A DNA stretch of 64,000 bases, from positions 62,001 to 126,000 of the forward strand of contig NZ_BFAQ01000022.1 of the NCBI RefSeq assembly GCF_002933855.1, written 5' to 3'. This document shows, in pieces, positions 36,983-47,629 of this stretch; the first letter of the stretch is position 1, and every line of letters starts with the position of its first letter. A program made the translations under genes and the position numbers. Source of the stretch: Vibrio penaeicida (GTDB lineage: Bacteria; Pseudomonadota; Gammaproteobacteria; Enterobacterales; Vibrionaceae). Below the pieces are notes generated by a model. It ran no database searches. It was not told the DNA's origin and saw only the letters and a program-made list of their open reading frames with translations.

Positions 36983-37498
36983 CTAACGTACTCGCACTCC
37001 ACGTTTTTGCCAGCTACGGACAACGGAGTAACGCCAAATCCCGCGTATGCCAAAGTAGCCTGCCATGGCACTGACTACGCCGCAGATAGCGCACCCAAGA
37101 ATGAACGGGGGACCGATGGTCGACATTTGAGCAACAATAAAATCCCAAGACAGCTCAAAGTGAAAGGTTTGCGGTGGAACAGACATAACTACAGCGCCTA
37201 CTTTATAAGCGAAGTAGAACAAAACGGGCATGGTAATAGGGTTGCTGACCCAAACGAGCGCGACAGAAAGTGGCAGATTCACTCCGCAAGCAATAGCAAG
37301 ACCGGCTGCCATGATCATTTGGCTAGGGAGTGGAACAAATGCCATAAACAAACCAACGGCAAATGCACCAGCGGCAGAACGACGATTTAGGCACCACAAG
37401 TTTGGGTTATATAGAACGTTGCCAAAGATTTTAAGGGCTTTTTGACGTTTGATTAATTCGTGATCGGGCAAGAAACGTCGGATTAGTTTTTTTGGCAT
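36983..37498 (-). CDS. DUF2062 membrane protein
   Basis: This 171-residue inner-membrane protein matches DUF2062: N-terminal basic PDHELIKRQKALKIFG, then NRRSAAGAFAVGLFMAFVPLP and ALVWVSNPITMPVLFYFAYKVG with hydrophobic segments, and a C-terminal helix around IGPPFILGCAICGVVSAM. The function of the family is unknown. The start codon is only 5 bp from the comEC start on the opposite strand, so each gene's promoter must lie inside or overlap the other's coding region, or further away. Confidence 0.85.
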   Translation of the reverse strand: MPKKLIRRFLPDHELIKRQKALKIFGNVLYNPNLWCLNRRSAAGAFAVGLFMAFVPLPSQMIMAAGLAIACGVNLPLSVALVWVSNPITMPVLFYFAYKVGAVVMSVPPQTFHFELSWDFIVAQMSTIGPPFILGCAICGVVSAMAGYFGIRGIWRYSVVRSWQKRGVRVR

Positions 37499-37503
37499 AG
37501 GAT

Positions 37504-39765
37504 ATGAAAACTCACTTATCTAACTGGACACTAACTTCTTTCACGACATTGATTGCTTCATCCGCACTTTGGACAGTAATGCCGAGTGTTATCTGGGTCT
37601 TTCCTGCAATTATCCTATGCTTGCTCGTTTGGAATAGACCTTATGCTGATTGCCTGAAAGGCATGTTGCTCGGTTTAATAGTGGTAGTCGTCCATTCCAA
37701 CCTATTTCAACACCAGCAACGTTTGCTTTTTTCTGAAGGTCAGAATAGTACCATAACTGGGCAGATTGACAGCTTTTTTAAACAAATAAGTCATGGATAT
37801 GAAGCGTCTTTTGTGGTGCATCAACTTAACGGCAGGAAAATTCCATATTTGCTCCGACCGACCGTTAGAGTTATTTGGTCTATGGATGGCGAGCCACCGT
37901 TGCTGGGTCAATTTTTAACCTTAGATGCCGCCCTCAAACCGGTTTATGGTCGGTTAAATGAAGCAGGCAGAGACCAAGAAAAACACTACGTAGCGAATCG
38001 CTGGCATGGGAAAGCGGTGGTTAAGCAAGCGACACTTCTTTACAACACCACTGATTATAGACAAAGCCTTCACAGCCGTGTTTTGAATTTCGTACACGAT
38101 TTCAAAAGTGCACCCTATCTGCTCGCGCTCAGTTTTGGAGACAGGCGAGGTTTAACGGATTCAGATTGGCGGCACCTACAAAGCAGTGGCCTTCTTCATT
38201 TGATGGCGATTTCGGGATTGCATATTGGTTTGATATTTGGACTAGGGTGGTTTTTTGGTCGAGTTATTGCACTTGTTCTGCCACTACCTTCAGTGAGAGT
38301 GTGGCTACCGATTGTAGCCGGGCTTATAGTTGCGTCAATCTACGCCAGCTTAGCTGGTTTCTCTATACCGACTCAGCGTGCACTTGTCGCGTGTATTATT
38401 CTCATCGTCGTGAAACTAGTGGGTGTTCATTTTAGCAATTGGCGTCTGCTACTGATTGTTTGTTCAATTCTTTTATTACTGGACCCGTTTGCCGTACTTT
38501 CAGCCAGCTTCTGGCTTTCGTTTTCTGCTGTTTCAGTGATTTTTATCTTTATTGGTCTAAGGCGTTCAGAACAAAGTAATAAATGGCAAAAAGCCCGTTT
38601 TTTGCTTGAAATGCAATTTTGGTTGCTCATCGCACTTGCGCCCGTTTCGATTTTTGTATTTTCAGGATTCAGCGTACTTTCACCTATATACAACTTTATC
38701 TTTTTACCGTTAGTAAGTTTGGTGACCTTACCTTTTGTTAGCCTTGCTTTGTTGTTCACCGCGATTTCACCAAATCTCGCTTATCCGTTTTGGCAAGTTG
38801 CGGATTGGTCACTTAGTCCGATTATTTGGTCTTTAGAATGGGGAGAATATGGTTGGCTATCTCTTTCCTCTCGTTATACCTTTCTCGCTTTTGTTTTGGT
38901 CACTTTATTCGTTTTGTCTGTCCAATTTCGCTCAGCCATTCCTGTGGTGTTTTTAGCTGTGATGATGTTATGGGGTTTTCCAAACGAACCCAAGCCAATA
39001 TGGCGAGTGGATATGTTGGATGTAGGTCATGGATTGGCGGTACTTATTGAGAAAAATGATAACGCTATGTTGTATGACACCGGAATGGGGTGGGAAGGAG
39101 GGAGCTATGCGAAAAGCGTTATTCACCCAGTACTGAAGAATCGAGGAATTAATCACTTAGATGGTTTGGTTCTCAGCCACCTAGATGCCGATCATGCTGG
39201 TGGAAAAGACTATGTTGAATCGGCATTGCAACCGATTTGGCGCAGAGCGAGCCAAAGTATTGAGGGCTATCAGCCTTGTGTTCGAGGGGAGCAATGGTAT
39301 TGGCAGGGGCTGCGTTTTGAGGCGATGTGGCCTCCTCGGTTAACGCGTCGAGCGTACAACCCTCACTCATGCGTGATTAGGGTAAACGATGGCAAAACAT
39401 CGATGTTGTTAACGGGTGATATTGATGCCATCAGCGAGTTTATATTATCTCAACAAGGTGATCACTTAGCTTCAGATATTCTTATCGTTCCTCACCATGG
39501 GTCAAGCTCGTCGTCTAAAAGTTTGTTTGTTGACCATGTCGCCCCAGATATCGCTATTGCCTCGCTGGCAAAAGGGAATCGATGGAATTTGCCTTCGGCG
39601 CAAGTCCGCAAAGTGTACGAATCAAAAGGCATAAAATGGATGGATACGGGGGAGGAAGGGCAAATTTCTATCCATATTTTCGAAGACAAATGGACGATTG
39701 AAACCGCTAGAGCTGAACATTCCCCTCGCTGGTATAGGCAGATAGTAAGGAAAGGAGTAGAATAA
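37504..39765 (+). CDS. comEC: DNA uptake channel protein ComEC/Rec2
   Basis: ComEC carries single-stranded DNA across the inner membrane during natural transformation. The protein has 753 residues. An N-terminal soluble OB-like region (~60-200) is followed by the Competence membrane domain with [15 protein letters not shown] and about ten hydrophobic segments. A C-terminal metallo-beta-lactamase-like domain follows, with [18 protein letters not shown] and [10 protein letters not shown], the putative nuclease. All typical motifs are intact. msbA follows at a short distance, so transcription may continue into the lipid A genes. In vibrios, competence genes respond to chitin through TfoX; no site is identified here. 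Confidence 0.93.
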   Translation: MKTHLSNWTLTSFTTLIASSALWTVMPSVIWVFPAIILCLLVWNRPYADCLKGMLLGLIVVVVHSNLFQHQQRLLFSEGQNSTITGQIDSFFKQISHGYEASFVVHQLNGRKIPYLLRPTVRVIWSMDGEPPLLGQFLTLDAALKPVYGRLNEAGRDQEKHYVANRWHGKAVVKQATLLYNTTDYRQSLHSRVLNFVHDFKSAPYLLALSFGDRRGLTDSDWRHLQSSGLLHLMAISGLHIGLIFGLGWFFGRVIALVLPLPSVRVWLPIVAGLIVASIYASLAGFSIPTQRALVACIILIVVKLVGVHFSNWRLLLIVCSILLLLDPFAVLSASFWLSFSAVSVIFIFIGLRRSEQSNKWQKARFLLEMQFWLLIALAPVSIFVFSGFSVLSPIYNFIFLPLVSLVTLPFVSLALLFTAISPNLAYPFWQVADWSLSPIIWSLEWGEYGWLSLSSRYTFLAFVLVTLFVLSVQFRSAIPVVFLAVMMLWGFPNEPKPIWRVDMLDVGHGLAVLIEKNDNAMLYDTGMGWEGGSYAKSVIHPVLKNRGINHLDGLVLSHLDADHAGGKDYVESALQPIWRRASQSIEGYQPCVRGEQWYWQGLRFEAMWPPRLTRRAYNPHSCVIRVNDGKTSMLLTGDIDAISEFILSQQGDHLASDILIVPHHGSSSSSKSLFVDHVAPDIAIASLAKGNRWNLPSAQVRKVYESKGIKWMDTGEEGQISIHIFEDKWTIETARAEHSPRWYRQIVRKGVE

Positions 39766-39793
39766 GCGGAATTTTTTGACAATGACCTTTCTT

Positions 39794-41548
39794 ATGTCGC
39801 AAGAAATAGATCAATCGACCTTTCAAACCTTTAAGCGCTTATGGCCTTATATTTCCTCATACAAAGCCGGTATTGTTGTCGCAATTATTGCATTGGTGAT
39901 TAATGCGCTCAGCGATACATACATGCTCTCTTTGCTTAAGCCTTTACTAGATGAAGGCTTTGGTCAGTCAGACTCTGAATTTTTACGCACAATGCCAATC
40001 ATCATTCTAGTGTTGATGATCGTCCGTGGCGGAAGTGGGTTTGTGTCAGCGTATTTTATGAGCTGGGTTTCCAATAATGTGGTAATGAAACTTCGCCGGC
40101 AGGTGTTTAATCATTTCATGCAAATGCCAGTCTCCTTTTTCGACAGGGAGTCTACTGGTCGACTACTTTCTCGCATTACCTATGATACGGAGCAAGTAGC
40201 AGGGGCAACGAGTCAAGCTTTGGTCAATATCGTCCGCGAAACGGCTAGTTTACTAGGGCTTATTGGTTTAATGGTATGGAGCAGCTGGCAGCTCTCTTTA
40301 GTACTGTTGGTTGTAGGACCTATTGTTGCAATCGCGATTGGTGTTGTGTCTCGTCGATTCCGCAAAATTTCTAAAAATATGCAGACTGAGATGGGGAACC
40401 TCACCTCTTCTTCAGAGCAGATGTTGAATGGACATAAAGTTGTATTAAGTTATGGTGGTCAACCGGTAGAAGAAGAGCGATTTAATCACGTCAGCAATGC
40501 GATGCGTCAGCAAAATATGAAGATGGTTGTAGTCTCTCAACTCTCTAGTCCCGTGGTGCAAATGATCGGATCTTCTGCGTTGGTTACTGTCTTGTTCCTA
40601 GCTTCTGTTGATTCTATTCGTGCAGAGTTGACTGCGGGTACATTTACAGTCGTCTTCTCTGCGATGTTAAGTATGCTTCGACCTCTTCGCGGGTTAACTT
40701 CGGTTATGTCAGACTTCCAACGCGGCATGGCGGCTTGCCAAACTTTGTTTAGCCTGATGGATATGCCAACAGAAAATGATGAAGGGAAGTTAGTTAAAGA
40801 AAAGGTGAAAGGCGATGTTGAAGTCCGAAACGCCATCTTTACGTATCCTACAAAAGATACCCCTGCGTTACGTGATGTCAGTTTCAATATACCTTCGGGG
40901 AAAACGGTGGCATTGGTAGGCCGCTCTGGTTCTGGAAAGAGCACGATAGCGAGCCTATTTACGCGTTTCTATAACTTAGATTCCGGATCAATTGCCCTTG
41001 ATGGACATGATGTACGCGATTATGACTTACAGAATCTTCGCACTCATTTTGGTATCGTGTCTCAGCATGTTCACCTGTTTAACGACACGGTTGCAAACAA
41101 CATCGCTTATGCCGCAGAAGATAAGTTTACAAAAGAACAAATCATTGAAGCGGCGAAGTTAGCGTATGCACATGAGTTTATCGAGGCACTTGATAACGGG
41201 TACGACACGGTGATCGGCGAAAATGGCACGACTCTATCTGGTGGGCAGAGGCAAAGGCTCGCCATTGCACGTGCATTGCTGCGTGATGCTCCTGTTCTGA
41301 TTCTTGATGAAGCCACATCCGCTTTGGATACTGAATCTGAACGCGCAATTCAAGCTGCGCTGGATGTATTGCAAAAAGACAAGACGGTCTTGGTGATTGC
41401 GCATCGTTTGTCTACCATTGAAAATGCCGATGAGATATTAGTTATTGAAGATGGGAAAGTGATAGAGCGTGGTCAGCACGATGCATTGATGTCAGAAGAC
41501 GGCGCTTATGCTTCGCTTTACTCAATTCAATTTAGTGAGTCAAATTGA
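39794..41548 (+). CDS. msbA: lipid A flippase MsbA (ABC exporter)
   Basis: MsbA flips lipid A-core across the inner membrane. The protein has 584 residues (E. coli 582). Six membrane segments are followed by an ATPase domain with Walker [10 protein letters not shown], signature [16 protein letters not shown], Walker [13 protein letters not shown] and the His switch in VIAHRLST. The family start aligns with [17 protein letters not shown], so I use ATG 39794; two further in-frame ATGs lie 6 and 4 codons upstream. The stop overlaps the lpxK start by one base (ATGA). Confidence 0.96.
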   Translation: MSQEIDQSTFQTFKRLWPYISSYKAGIVVAIIALVINALSDTYMLSLLKPLLDEGFGQSDSEFLRTMPIIILVLMIVRGGSGFVSAYFMSWVSNNVVMKLRRQVFNHFMQMPVSFFDRESTGRLLSRITYDTEQVAGATSQALVNIVRETASLLGLIGLMVWSSWQLSLVLLVVGPIVAIAIGVVSRRFRKISKNMQTEMGNLTSSSEQMLNGHKVVLSYGGQPVEEERFNHVSNAMRQQNMKMVVVSQLSSPVVQMIGSSALVTVLFLASVDSIRAELTAGTFTVVFSAMLSMLRPLRGLTSVMSDFQRGMAACQTLFSLMDMPTENDEGKLVKEKVKGDVEVRNAIFTYPTKDTPALRDVSFNIPSGKTVALVGRSGSGKSTIASLFTRFYNLDSGSIALDGHDVRDYDLQNLRTHFGIVSQHVHLFNDTVANNIAYAAEDKFTKEQIIEAAKLAYAHEFIEALDNGYDTVIGENGTTLSGGQRQRLAIARALLRDAPVLILDEATSALDTESERAIQAALDVLQKDKTVLVIAHRLSTIENADEILVIEDGKVIERGQHDALMSEDGAYASLYSIQFSESN

Positions 41549-42555
41549 TGGTAGAAAAGATCTGGTTTGAGCGACATTGGCTGAGCTTTTTGCTTTGGCC
41601 CATATTGTGGCCGCTTAGCCTCTTGTTTGGTTTTGTAAGTACAAAGCGTAAACAAGATTTCTTGAATCAAAAAAAAACACGTTATCAGGCCCCCATTCCC
41701 GTCGTCGTCGTTGGTAACATTACCGCTGGTGGGAATGGCAAAACACCTGTTGTGGTATGGCTTGTGGAAATGTTACAAGCTGAAGGGCTTAAGCCTGGGG
41801 TGGTGTCACGAGGCTATGGAGCTAAAGCGCCAAGCTATCCGCTTTCGGTAACGCTGGATTCTAGCCCAGAACATTGTGGAGATGAGCCTCTTTTAATCCA
41901 TCGTCGTACAAATGCCCCTGTCGTCGTCGATCCGAATCGAAGTAATGCTGTAAAAGCACTCTTGGATTCAGGGGTCGATATTGTTGTCACTGACGATGGT
42001 TTGCAGCACTACGCATTGAACAGAGACATTGAAATTGTTGTTGTCGATGGTGTCAGGCGTATGGGAAATGAGAAACTTATCCCTATGGGACCACTGCGTG
42101 AGCCTGTTTCACGTATAGATGAAGTGGACTTCGTTATCACCAACGGTGGCAGTGCTCTTGCAAACGAGTTTCCAATGACTCTAGAGCCTTCAAAAGCCAT
42201 CAACTTGGTAACGAATGAACAGAGAAGTGCCATTGAACTTGAAAGTGCGGTAGCAATGGCAGGAATTGGTCATCCTCCTCGCTTTTTCGAATCCTTGAAG
42301 AGTATGGGATTGAATGTTTTGGCGGAACATGGTTTTGCTGATCATCAGGCAATGACGGAACAACAGATTAGTGCCATTGAAATGGCAGGTAAGCCGCTTA
42401 TTATGACAGAAAAAGATGCCGTCAAATGTCTGCCTTTTGCAAAGGATAACTGGTGGTATCTACCGGTCTCTGCAACCCTGCCTGCACAAGATACTGATAA
42501 GATATTACAAAGAATAAATGAGGTAATGAAAGAATATGGATCATCGACTGCTTGA
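41548..42555 (+). CDS. lpxK: tetraacyldisaccharide 4'-kinase
   Basis: LpxK phosphorylates the 4' position of the lipid A disaccharide, the sixth step of lipid A synthesis, at the inner membrane. This 335-residue protein has an N-terminal hydrophobic anchor ([17 protein letters not shown]), a Walker A loop [11 protein letters not shown], the metal/catalytic region VTDDGLQH and GPLREP. The ATG overlaps the msbA stop; a TTG one codon upstream is not needed. The 3' end overlaps ycaR by 20 bp. The order msbA-lpxK-ycaR-kdsB equals that of E. coli. Confidence 0.96.
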   Translation: MVEKIWFERHWLSFLLWPILWPLSLLFGFVSTKRKQDFLNQKKTRYQAPIPVVVVGNITAGGNGKTPVVVWLVEMLQAEGLKPGVVSRGYGAKAPSYPLSVTLDSSPEHCGDEPLLIHRRTNAPVVVDPNRSNAVKALLDSGVDIVVTDDGLQHYALNRDIEIVVVDGVRRMGNEKLIPMGPLREPVSRIDEVDFVITNGGSALANEFPMTLEPSKAINLVTNEQRSAIELESAVAMAGIGHPPRFFESLKSMGLNVLAEHGFADHQAMTEQQISAIEMAGKPLIMTEKDAVKCLPFAKDNWWYLPVSATLPAQDTDKILQRINEVMKEYGSSTA

Positions 42556-42715
42556 GATTGTGGCGTGCCCTGTATGCAAAGGTAAACTGACTTTTGATAA
42601 AGATAAGCAAGAACTTATCTGTAAAATCGACCGCCTTGCTTACCCAATTAAAGAAGGCATTCCTGTTCTGCTTGAGCCGGAAGCTCGTAGTATTTCAATG
42701 GATGAGGGAAAGTAA
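42536..42715 (+). CDS. ycaR: YcaR, Trm112-like small protein
   Basis: This 59-residue protein nearly matches E. coli YcaR (60 residues): [39 protein letters not shown]. It has one CxxC pair (CPVC) and one further Cys, as in the UPF0434/Trm112-like family. Homologous Trm112 proteins are zinc-binding activators of methyltransferases; the bacterial role is unclear. It overlaps the lpxK 3' end by 20 bp, and its stop codon directly abuts the kdsB start, so all three are translationally coupled. Confidence 0.95.
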   Translation: MDHRLLEIVACPVCKGKLTFDKDKQELICKIDRLAYPIKEGIPVLLEPEARSISMDEGK

Positions 42716-43465
42716 ATGGCATTTACGGTTGTCATTCCTGCTCGATACCAATCGACGAGATTACCGGGTAAACCTCTTGCGGATATAGCGGGTAAACCTA
42801 TGATTGAATGGGTTTACCTTCAAGCCATTCAAGCTGGTGCTGAAAAAGTCATTATTGCTACCGATGACAAGCGTGTTAAAGAAGCGGCTGAAGGATTCGG
42901 TGCGACGGTTTGCATGACATCAGATAAGCATGAATCGGGTACTGAGCGCTTGGCAGAAGTGGTTGACTTAATGAATATTCCGCCTGAGCACATTATCGTT
43001 AATGTGCAAGGCGACGAGCCTTTGATTCCCCCATCTATCATTTCGCAAGTTGCGCACAACCTTCAGCAAAGCAAGGCGCCTATGGCAACACTTTCGGTGG
43101 AAATTGAAGATGCAAATGAAGTGTTTAACCCTAATGTAGTGAAAGTAGTGACGGATGAAAAAGGGTACGCACTGTATTTTAGCCGTGCTTCGATCCCTTG
43201 GGATAGAGATGACTTTTCTAAACCAGATCCGTCTATTCATCAGCCATTACAGCGTCATATTGGGATTTATGCGTATCGAGCTGGGTTTATTAAAACCTAT
43301 ATTAACTGGGAACCGAGCGCGCTAGAGCGAATCGAATGTTTAGAGCAATTGAGAGTGCTTTGGTACGGTGAGAAGATCCACGTTGAAGTTGCCAAAGAAA
43401 CACCCGCAGCAGGGGTCGATACTCCAGAAGATTTAGAAGTGGTTAGAAAACTACTTTCTCGTTAG
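42716..43465 (+). CDS. kdsB: 3-deoxy-manno-octulosonate (Kdo) cytidylyltransferase
   Basis: KdsB makes CMP-Kdo from Kdo and CTP, supplying the first core sugar of lipopolysaccharide. The 249-residue sequence has the expected motifs: [15 protein letters not shown] at the nucleotide-binding N-terminus, [29 protein letters not shown] and [11 protein letters not shown]. Gly and Arg residues of the CTP loop are intact. It ends the msbA-lpxK-ycaR-kdsB unit and is followed by a bidirectional terminator. Confidence 0.97.
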   Translation: MAFTVVIPARYQSTRLPGKPLADIAGKPMIEWVYLQAIQAGAEKVIIATDDKRVKEAAEGFGATVCMTSDKHESGTERLAEVVDLMNIPPEHIIVNVQGDEPLIPPSIISQVAHNLQQSKAPMATLSVEIEDANEVFNPNVVKVVTDEKGYALYFSRASIPWDRDDFSKPDPSIHQPLQRHIGIYAYRAGFIKTYINWEPSALERIECLEQLRVLWYGEKIHVEVAKETPAAGVDTPEDLEVVRKLLSR

Positions 43466-43481
43466 ACTACTTCAGCGTTTA

Positions 43482-43513
43482 AAAAAATAGCAGCTAAATC
43501 GCTGCTATTTTTT
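43482..43513. terminator. bidirectional terminator between kdsB and the YdjC gene
   Basis: AAAAAATAGCAGC/GCTGCTATTTTTT. The stop codon of the convergent deacetylase gene lies in its T run. Confidence 0.88.
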
Positions 43514-44282
43514 ATTCTGGGTGAGTAACAAGCGTTACATTATTTGCTTCTAGGTGCGAGATGTAACGATCACTTCGAAGGTAATCATATTCCTTAATCC
43601 TCGCTAAACTGTGCTCCACGTTTGCCCCTTCTACGGCTGGGTGACACATAATTAATCCGTGATTATCGAGATTGTTGACCCAACCTTCCATTAGCTCAGG
43701 AAAGTTTGCCGTTTCGCTAATGGAATATAAGCCAGCAAAACTGGAATTGGTTTGCGCATTGGTGTGTTTACCTATGACTGAATCAAAACCCAAATTCAAC
43801 CCTTGTATCACGACGGCTTTTAAAGCGGAGTCGTGTCCTGTTAGCGGTACTGATGGTCTTCTAATCCATGGAGTCTCAACTGCGTAGCGTTGGTTAACGA
43901 CGGAGGCTAAAACGTCACGGATGACAGGAAATGCGTGAATGTGCTGGTGACCATCAATGTAGTCTGGTGCTCTGCCCATTTCGTTTTCAAAGTTATCCAG
44001 CTGCTGATTAAGTGTTGTTTCAATGGCTGACTTATCCAACGTGCGCAGTACTGCACTCAGCATTAACTTACCTAAGCTTGCAACGTGACCCAAATCGAAA
44101 TGCAAGCCGAAAGCCGCTTGTCCTTCAAGCTCTTTCAATCGATTCGCAGACGCTTTCCAACTCGGCATTAGTGTCATGCAACTGGTGGCAGAGATACGTT
44201 TTTTCTCAATTAACTCTAGAATGGCGTCGTCAACTTCCTGAGACATGCCATAATCGTCTGCGCAAACTATGATGTTCTTCAT
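43512..44282 (-). CDS. YdjC/ChbG-family carbohydrate deacetylase (NaxD-like?)
   Basis: This 256-residue cytoplasmic enzyme is predicted to remove an acetyl group from an N-acetylated sugar. The metal and catalytic residues of the YdjC fold are visible: Asp-Asp in CADDYGMSQ, His in GLHFDLGH and the HQHIH cluster in DGHQHIHAFP. ChbG acts on acetylchitooligosaccharides; NaxD of Francisella acts on undecaprenyl-phosphate-GalNAc. The second is favoured because this gene lies 3 bp after a polyprenyl-phosphate glycosyltransferase gene, without chitobiose genes. The context is next to the lpxK-kdsB lipid A/Kdo genes. Confidence 0.85.
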   Translation of the reverse strand: MKNIIVCADDYGMSQEVDDAILELIEKKRISATSCMTLMPSWKASANRLKELEGQAAFGLHFDLGHVASLGKLMLSAVLRTLDKSAIETTLNQQLDNFENEMGRAPDYIDGHQHIHAFPVIRDVLASVVNQRYAVETPWIRRPSVPLTGHDSALKAVVIQGLNLGFDSVIGKHTNAQTNSSFAGLYSISETANFPELMEGWVNNLDNHGLIMCHPAVEGANVEHSLARIKEYDYLRSDRYISHLEANNVTLVTHPE

Positions 44283-44285
44283 TAA

Positions 44286-45323
44286 TTATTTTTCTACTTT
44301 TTCGTCTTCAGACTTATCGGCAGTATCGTTTCTATCTGCACCTTTATCTACGCTTTTTTGGTACTCTTCAACAATATAGAGAGGGCGCTTTTTAACTTCT
44401 GAGAACACCCGGGCTAGGTAGTCACCCATGATCCCGATAGACAGCAGTTGAATGCCTCCTAAGAAGAAAATAGAGACAATCAGAGATGGCCAACCGGGAA
44501 CATCTGTCCCAAAGAAAAGGGTACGAAGCAGTACTAACATTCCATACCCAAACGACATCGCAGAGATCATCGCACCAACCACCATCCATATTTTTAGAGG
44601 GATGCTACTGAATGACGTTAATCCGGTTATCGCAAGGGAAGTGAGATCTCTGAATCGAAAGGTACTGGTTCCGCTCAATCGCTCTTCTACATCAAACGAT
44701 ACAGCTTTACTTTTAAAGCCAACCCACGCGTACAGACCTTTCATCATTCGGGTCCGTTCAGGTAATGAAACTAAAGCATTAACAACGTTTCGGCTTAACA
44801 ACCTGAAGTCACCCGCGTCAGGGTGGATATCTACATCGGAGATTCGGTTTAAAAGCCCGTAATAGACTTTAGTGAACGCTCTTTTCGCAAAAGATTCGTC
44901 GTCTCTGTTCGCTCTAACCCCGTAGACCATATCGAAACCTTCACGCCAATGCTCAATAAACTGTTCGATGACAGGTAACGGGTGTTGGCCATCCGAATCC
45001 ATGATAACGACCACATCACCACGGGCATTATCCAAACCCGCGCTAAGAGCAATTTCTTTACCAAAATTTCTGGATAACTTGACAACAGAAACGGGGTAAC
45101 TATTTGCAAGCTCTTGAGCGACGCTTACCGTGTTATCTGCACTGCCATCGTCAACAATTAGAATTTCAACTTCTTGGCAAAACTGCTTCAAGTAATTGTA
45201 TGTTTCTGGCACGACATGCGGAAGATTCTCTGCTTCATTATAAGCAGGCAATAAACATGTGATCATATTAGGAAGATCACGACGATTTTGGCTTTCTGTG
45301 CGAGGGGCGTTTGAAGCGCTCAT
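44286..45323 (-). CDS. GT2 polyprenyl-phosphate glycosyltransferase (GtrB/ArnC/FlmF2-like)
   Basis: This 345-residue protein has a GT-A domain (20-~245) with LLPAYNEAENLP, VDDGSADNT, SRNFGKEIALSAGLDNARGD and MDSDGQHP. Two membrane helices follow (~255-320), then a charged C-terminal tail. This architecture is that of enzymes moving a sugar from a nucleotide carrier to undecaprenyl phosphate at the cytoplasmic face: GtrB, ArnC, DPM1, FlmF2. The start MSAS is weakly supported (GGTGAT upstream); an internal ATG (MITCLLPAYNE) is possible. It forms a two-gene unit with the deacetylase downstream. Confidence 0.88.
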   Translation of the reverse strand: MSASNAPRTESQNRRDLPNMITCLLPAYNEAENLPHVVPETYNYLKQFCQEVEILIVDDGSADNTVSVAQELANSYPVSVVKLSRNFGKEIALSAGLDNARGDVVVIMDSDGQHPLPVIEQFIEHWREGFDMVYGVRANRDDESFAKRAFTKVYYGLLNRISDVDIHPDAGDFRLLSRNVVNALVSLPERTRMMKGLYAWVGFKSKAVSFDVEERLSGTSTFRFRDLTSLAITGLTSFSSIPLKIWMVVGAMISAMSFGYGMLVLLRTLFFGTDVPGWPSLIVSIFFLGGIQLLSIGIMGDYLARVFSEVKKRPLYIVEEYQKSVDKGADRNDTADKSEDEKVEK

Positions 45324-45721
45324 ATTTTTATCACCAATCTGGATTTACCTTCAGTAATTAACCTAAAGGACAACAACGCGCCATTATAAACAGGTTTGAC
45401 CTTAGTAATAAATAAACACAACTTGATATTTCGTATTGCTTCCAGCTTATCGAGTCAGTTTGCGAGAAAAATTATTCCTATAAAGCTCAAGTTAATAAAT
45501 GTAAAAATCACGGCTTTGAAAATTCCTACAACCTTGGACACCTTGCAAACCCTCATGCCTAACTATTTGACCTGATTTGTTTAATCTCATCAATGTAATT
45601 GGTGAGCGCAATCGATTAGATTGATTTCAAGACGAGAAATGATAAGCAGCCAAGACGTCAATAGAGTCAGGTTTTTGTTTTTCATATAGCTCAAATGTGA
45701 AGTGCTCATGAGGAGAAAGGT
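45324..45721. other. AT-rich intergenic region at the head of the secreted-protein cluster
   Basis: These 398 bases separate the divergent glycosyltransferase and small-lipoprotein genes. I see no gene or clear regulator site. AGGAGAAAGG at the end is the lipoprotein gene's ribosome-binding site. Confidence 0.5.
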
Positions 45722-46024
45722 ATGAAACGAAATCTAGCGACAATAGTCCCAATAATCTCAGTTTTTCTACTTGCAGGTTGTTTTAGCGCTAAAAACGAAA
45801 CGACTAAGAGTGTAGCCCCTAAAACCACTGCGCCAAAAGTATCGACAATTGCTCCTAAAAACTCAGATCTAGAACAAAAACTTTCATTGCTTAAATCGGA
45901 CGGTAAAACTCTCGGATCGGATGCGATTGAATCCGTTATCAATTTACCGGTAGGAAAGACAAGTCTATCGATATCAGTACCCAGCAAGTTCAGTGCTGTG
46001 AAAAAGAAACAACAGTCTAAGTAG
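45722..46024 (+). CDS. small predicted lipoprotein, unknown function
   Basis: This 100-residue protein has a signal peptide with lipobox LAGC (Cys20), a Lys/Thr/Pro-rich linker (VAPKTTAPKVSTIAPK) and a short hydrophilic domain of ~50 residues ending KKKQQSK. A strong AGGAGAAAGG site precedes the ATG. The residue after Cys is Phe, not Asp, so the outer membrane is the expected destination. I do not recognise the family. It is 24 bp upstream of the next secreted protein gene and probably co-transcribed with it. Confidence 0.75.
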   Translation: MKRNLATIVPIISVFLLAGCFSAKNETTKSVAPKTTAPKVSTIAPKNSDLEQKLSLLKSDGKTLGSDAIESVINLPVGKTSLSISVPSKFSAVKKKQQSK

Positions 46025-46048
46025 TAAGCTGCGATAAGGAAGATGATT

Positions 46049-47392
46049 ATGAAAATTAAGAATACTCTAATGGTTTCCGCTTTAGTAGCCTGCGGAATGA
46101 CGGCTTACCAAGCAAATGCAACTGATTTATATGCTGGGGCTTACAAAGTCAATACTGCGATGGAAGAGAGCATTGATGAGATGATCATGGCGAAGCTTCA
46201 GGCCTCATTTTTCTCTTCTGCAGCACTGTACATGGATATTTTGAGTGTAAATAGCCACAAAGCTACCCCAATCGAACTGAAAAAACAGCTAGAAATCGCT
46301 TATAAAGAGACAAAATACACTGATGAGCAACGTCAGGACTTGGCCGATGCGTTTAATGAGGTTGGATTGGTTATTGATTACCTTGCAGATAACGAAGATA
46401 CCAAGAGGATCGTAAACGAATCACTGACCTTTTGTTCAGCACAAGGAATTGAAGCAAAAAACTGGCCTGGGATAGACGACATCGTGACCAAGTATGGGGC
46501 TTCAGCTAAATACGATTTTGATTCTGTTATTGTTGATGTTATCCATGCTCCGGTATCTGGGGACGATTGCGGACTAGCAAGCTCCTGGGTAGGCAACCTT
46601 AAGAAATCAGGCTCTCAAGCGGATTACAAATCTTTGCCAAGTAATATCATTGCTTATTCGCCTGAAGTAGGTAATTCACAGGGTGAGCTGGTTTACATCT
46701 TTGAAAACAGTATTCACGAAGAGCCTAGCTTTAAGGCTAATTATGAAACGTTTACTTTCTATCAGTCTAACTCGGAAGGGGTTCCAGAAGATGGCATTTT
46801 TAAAAGATACCGTGTGAGTGACGAGGTAAACGGTTCGACCAACGAATTTACGAGTAATGTATCTTGTAAGCAGTGCGGCTCTGACAGTGAGTTATTTAAA
46901 ATTGAGGCAAAACGCACTGCTGATGGTGTGCTTGAATATTCAGCTGGCACTGCAATTGAAAAAGCTGGAAAACTTGCTCCTGGCTTTATTAGCGAAACAG
47001 ACAAGGTTCATCTGGTTGAGTACCGTGCATCAGGAGCCACAATAGACTTATTTGATACTGACAATGGGATCGTAGTGGGTCGAAATGCTTCAACAAGTTC
47101 GACCGACCTCAATGGCATAAAGCTAATGAACCTAATAGGTCAGTTCGGGTTGAACGATGTCCTTAATGGTAGTGGTCTATACAACCCAACATCGTTTGTT
47201 ATCTCACCAGATTTTGGCTCATTCACGATCACAGACTCTTCCGATTCAAACAATCACATAGTACACACTGAATCAAATATTACGGATGAAGAAGAAAAGA
47301 AAACCTTAAGAGCGATCAATGAACTGGTTTTGTCAGACGTTGCTTACAAGCAAAATGATGTGGACTCAAAAGCTTGGGAAAGCATTAAATAG
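46049..47392 (+). CDS. secreted/periplasmic protein, unknown family
   Basis: This 447-residue protein begins with a Sec signal peptide (MKIKNTLMVSALVACGMTAYQANA, cut after ANA). The mature part is acidic. Four cysteines sit as two spaced ones (TFC..., DDCG) and a CKQC pair, consistent with disulfides. The N-terminal ~130 residues are helical, the rest beta-rich (FENSIHEE, FTFYQSN, FGSFTITDSS). I use ATG 46049, eight bases after AAGGA; an ATG two codons upstream is too close to it. I recognise no domain. It lies between a small lipoprotein and a metzincin lipoprotein, and could be a partner or substrate of the latter. Confidence 0.72.
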   Translation: MKIKNTLMVSALVACGMTAYQANATDLYAGAYKVNTAMEESIDEMIMAKLQASFFSSAALYMDILSVNSHKATPIELKKQLEIAYKETKYTDEQRQDLADAFNEVGLVIDYLADNEDTKRIVNESLTFCSAQGIEAKNWPGIDDIVTKYGASAKYDFDSVIVDVIHAPVSGDDCGLASSWVGNLKKSGSQADYKSLPSNIIAYSPEVGNSQGELVYIFENSIHEEPSFKANYETFTFYQSNSEGVPEDGIFKRYRVSDEVNGSTNEFTSNVSCKQCGSDSELFKIEAKRTADGVLEYSAGTAIEKAGKLAPGFISETDKVHLVEYRASGATIDLFDTDNGIVVGRNASTSSTDLNGIKLMNLIGQFGLNDVLNGSGLYNPTSFVISPDFGSFTITDSSDSNNHIVHTESNITDEEEKKTLRAINELVLSDVAYKQNDVDSKAWESIK

Positions 47393-47424
47393 TTTAAAAG
47401 TTTGAACTGAGAAGTGAAATTTGT

Positions 47425-47455
47425 AAGCCAGCGACGAAAGGTTGCTGGCTTTTTA
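47425..47455 (+). terminator. Rho-independent terminator after the 447-residue protein gene
   Basis: AAGCCAGC/GCTGGCTT hairpin with an 11-base loop and a T run. It implies the metzincin gene has its own promoter in 47456-47629. Confidence 0.75.
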
Positions 47456-47629
47456 TATTAATAACTTATGAGTTAAAGAGATAATATTCAAAGTAAATAG
47501 AAATACGATGCTTACACGACCTTACATTTGGTTGGGGCGTTAATTGGTAATATGCGCTTGCAGCTCAATCAAGGGAACTGAAATCTGCCTAAAAATAACC
47601 ATTTCATCTGATCGCTTTGAGTAAAATTT

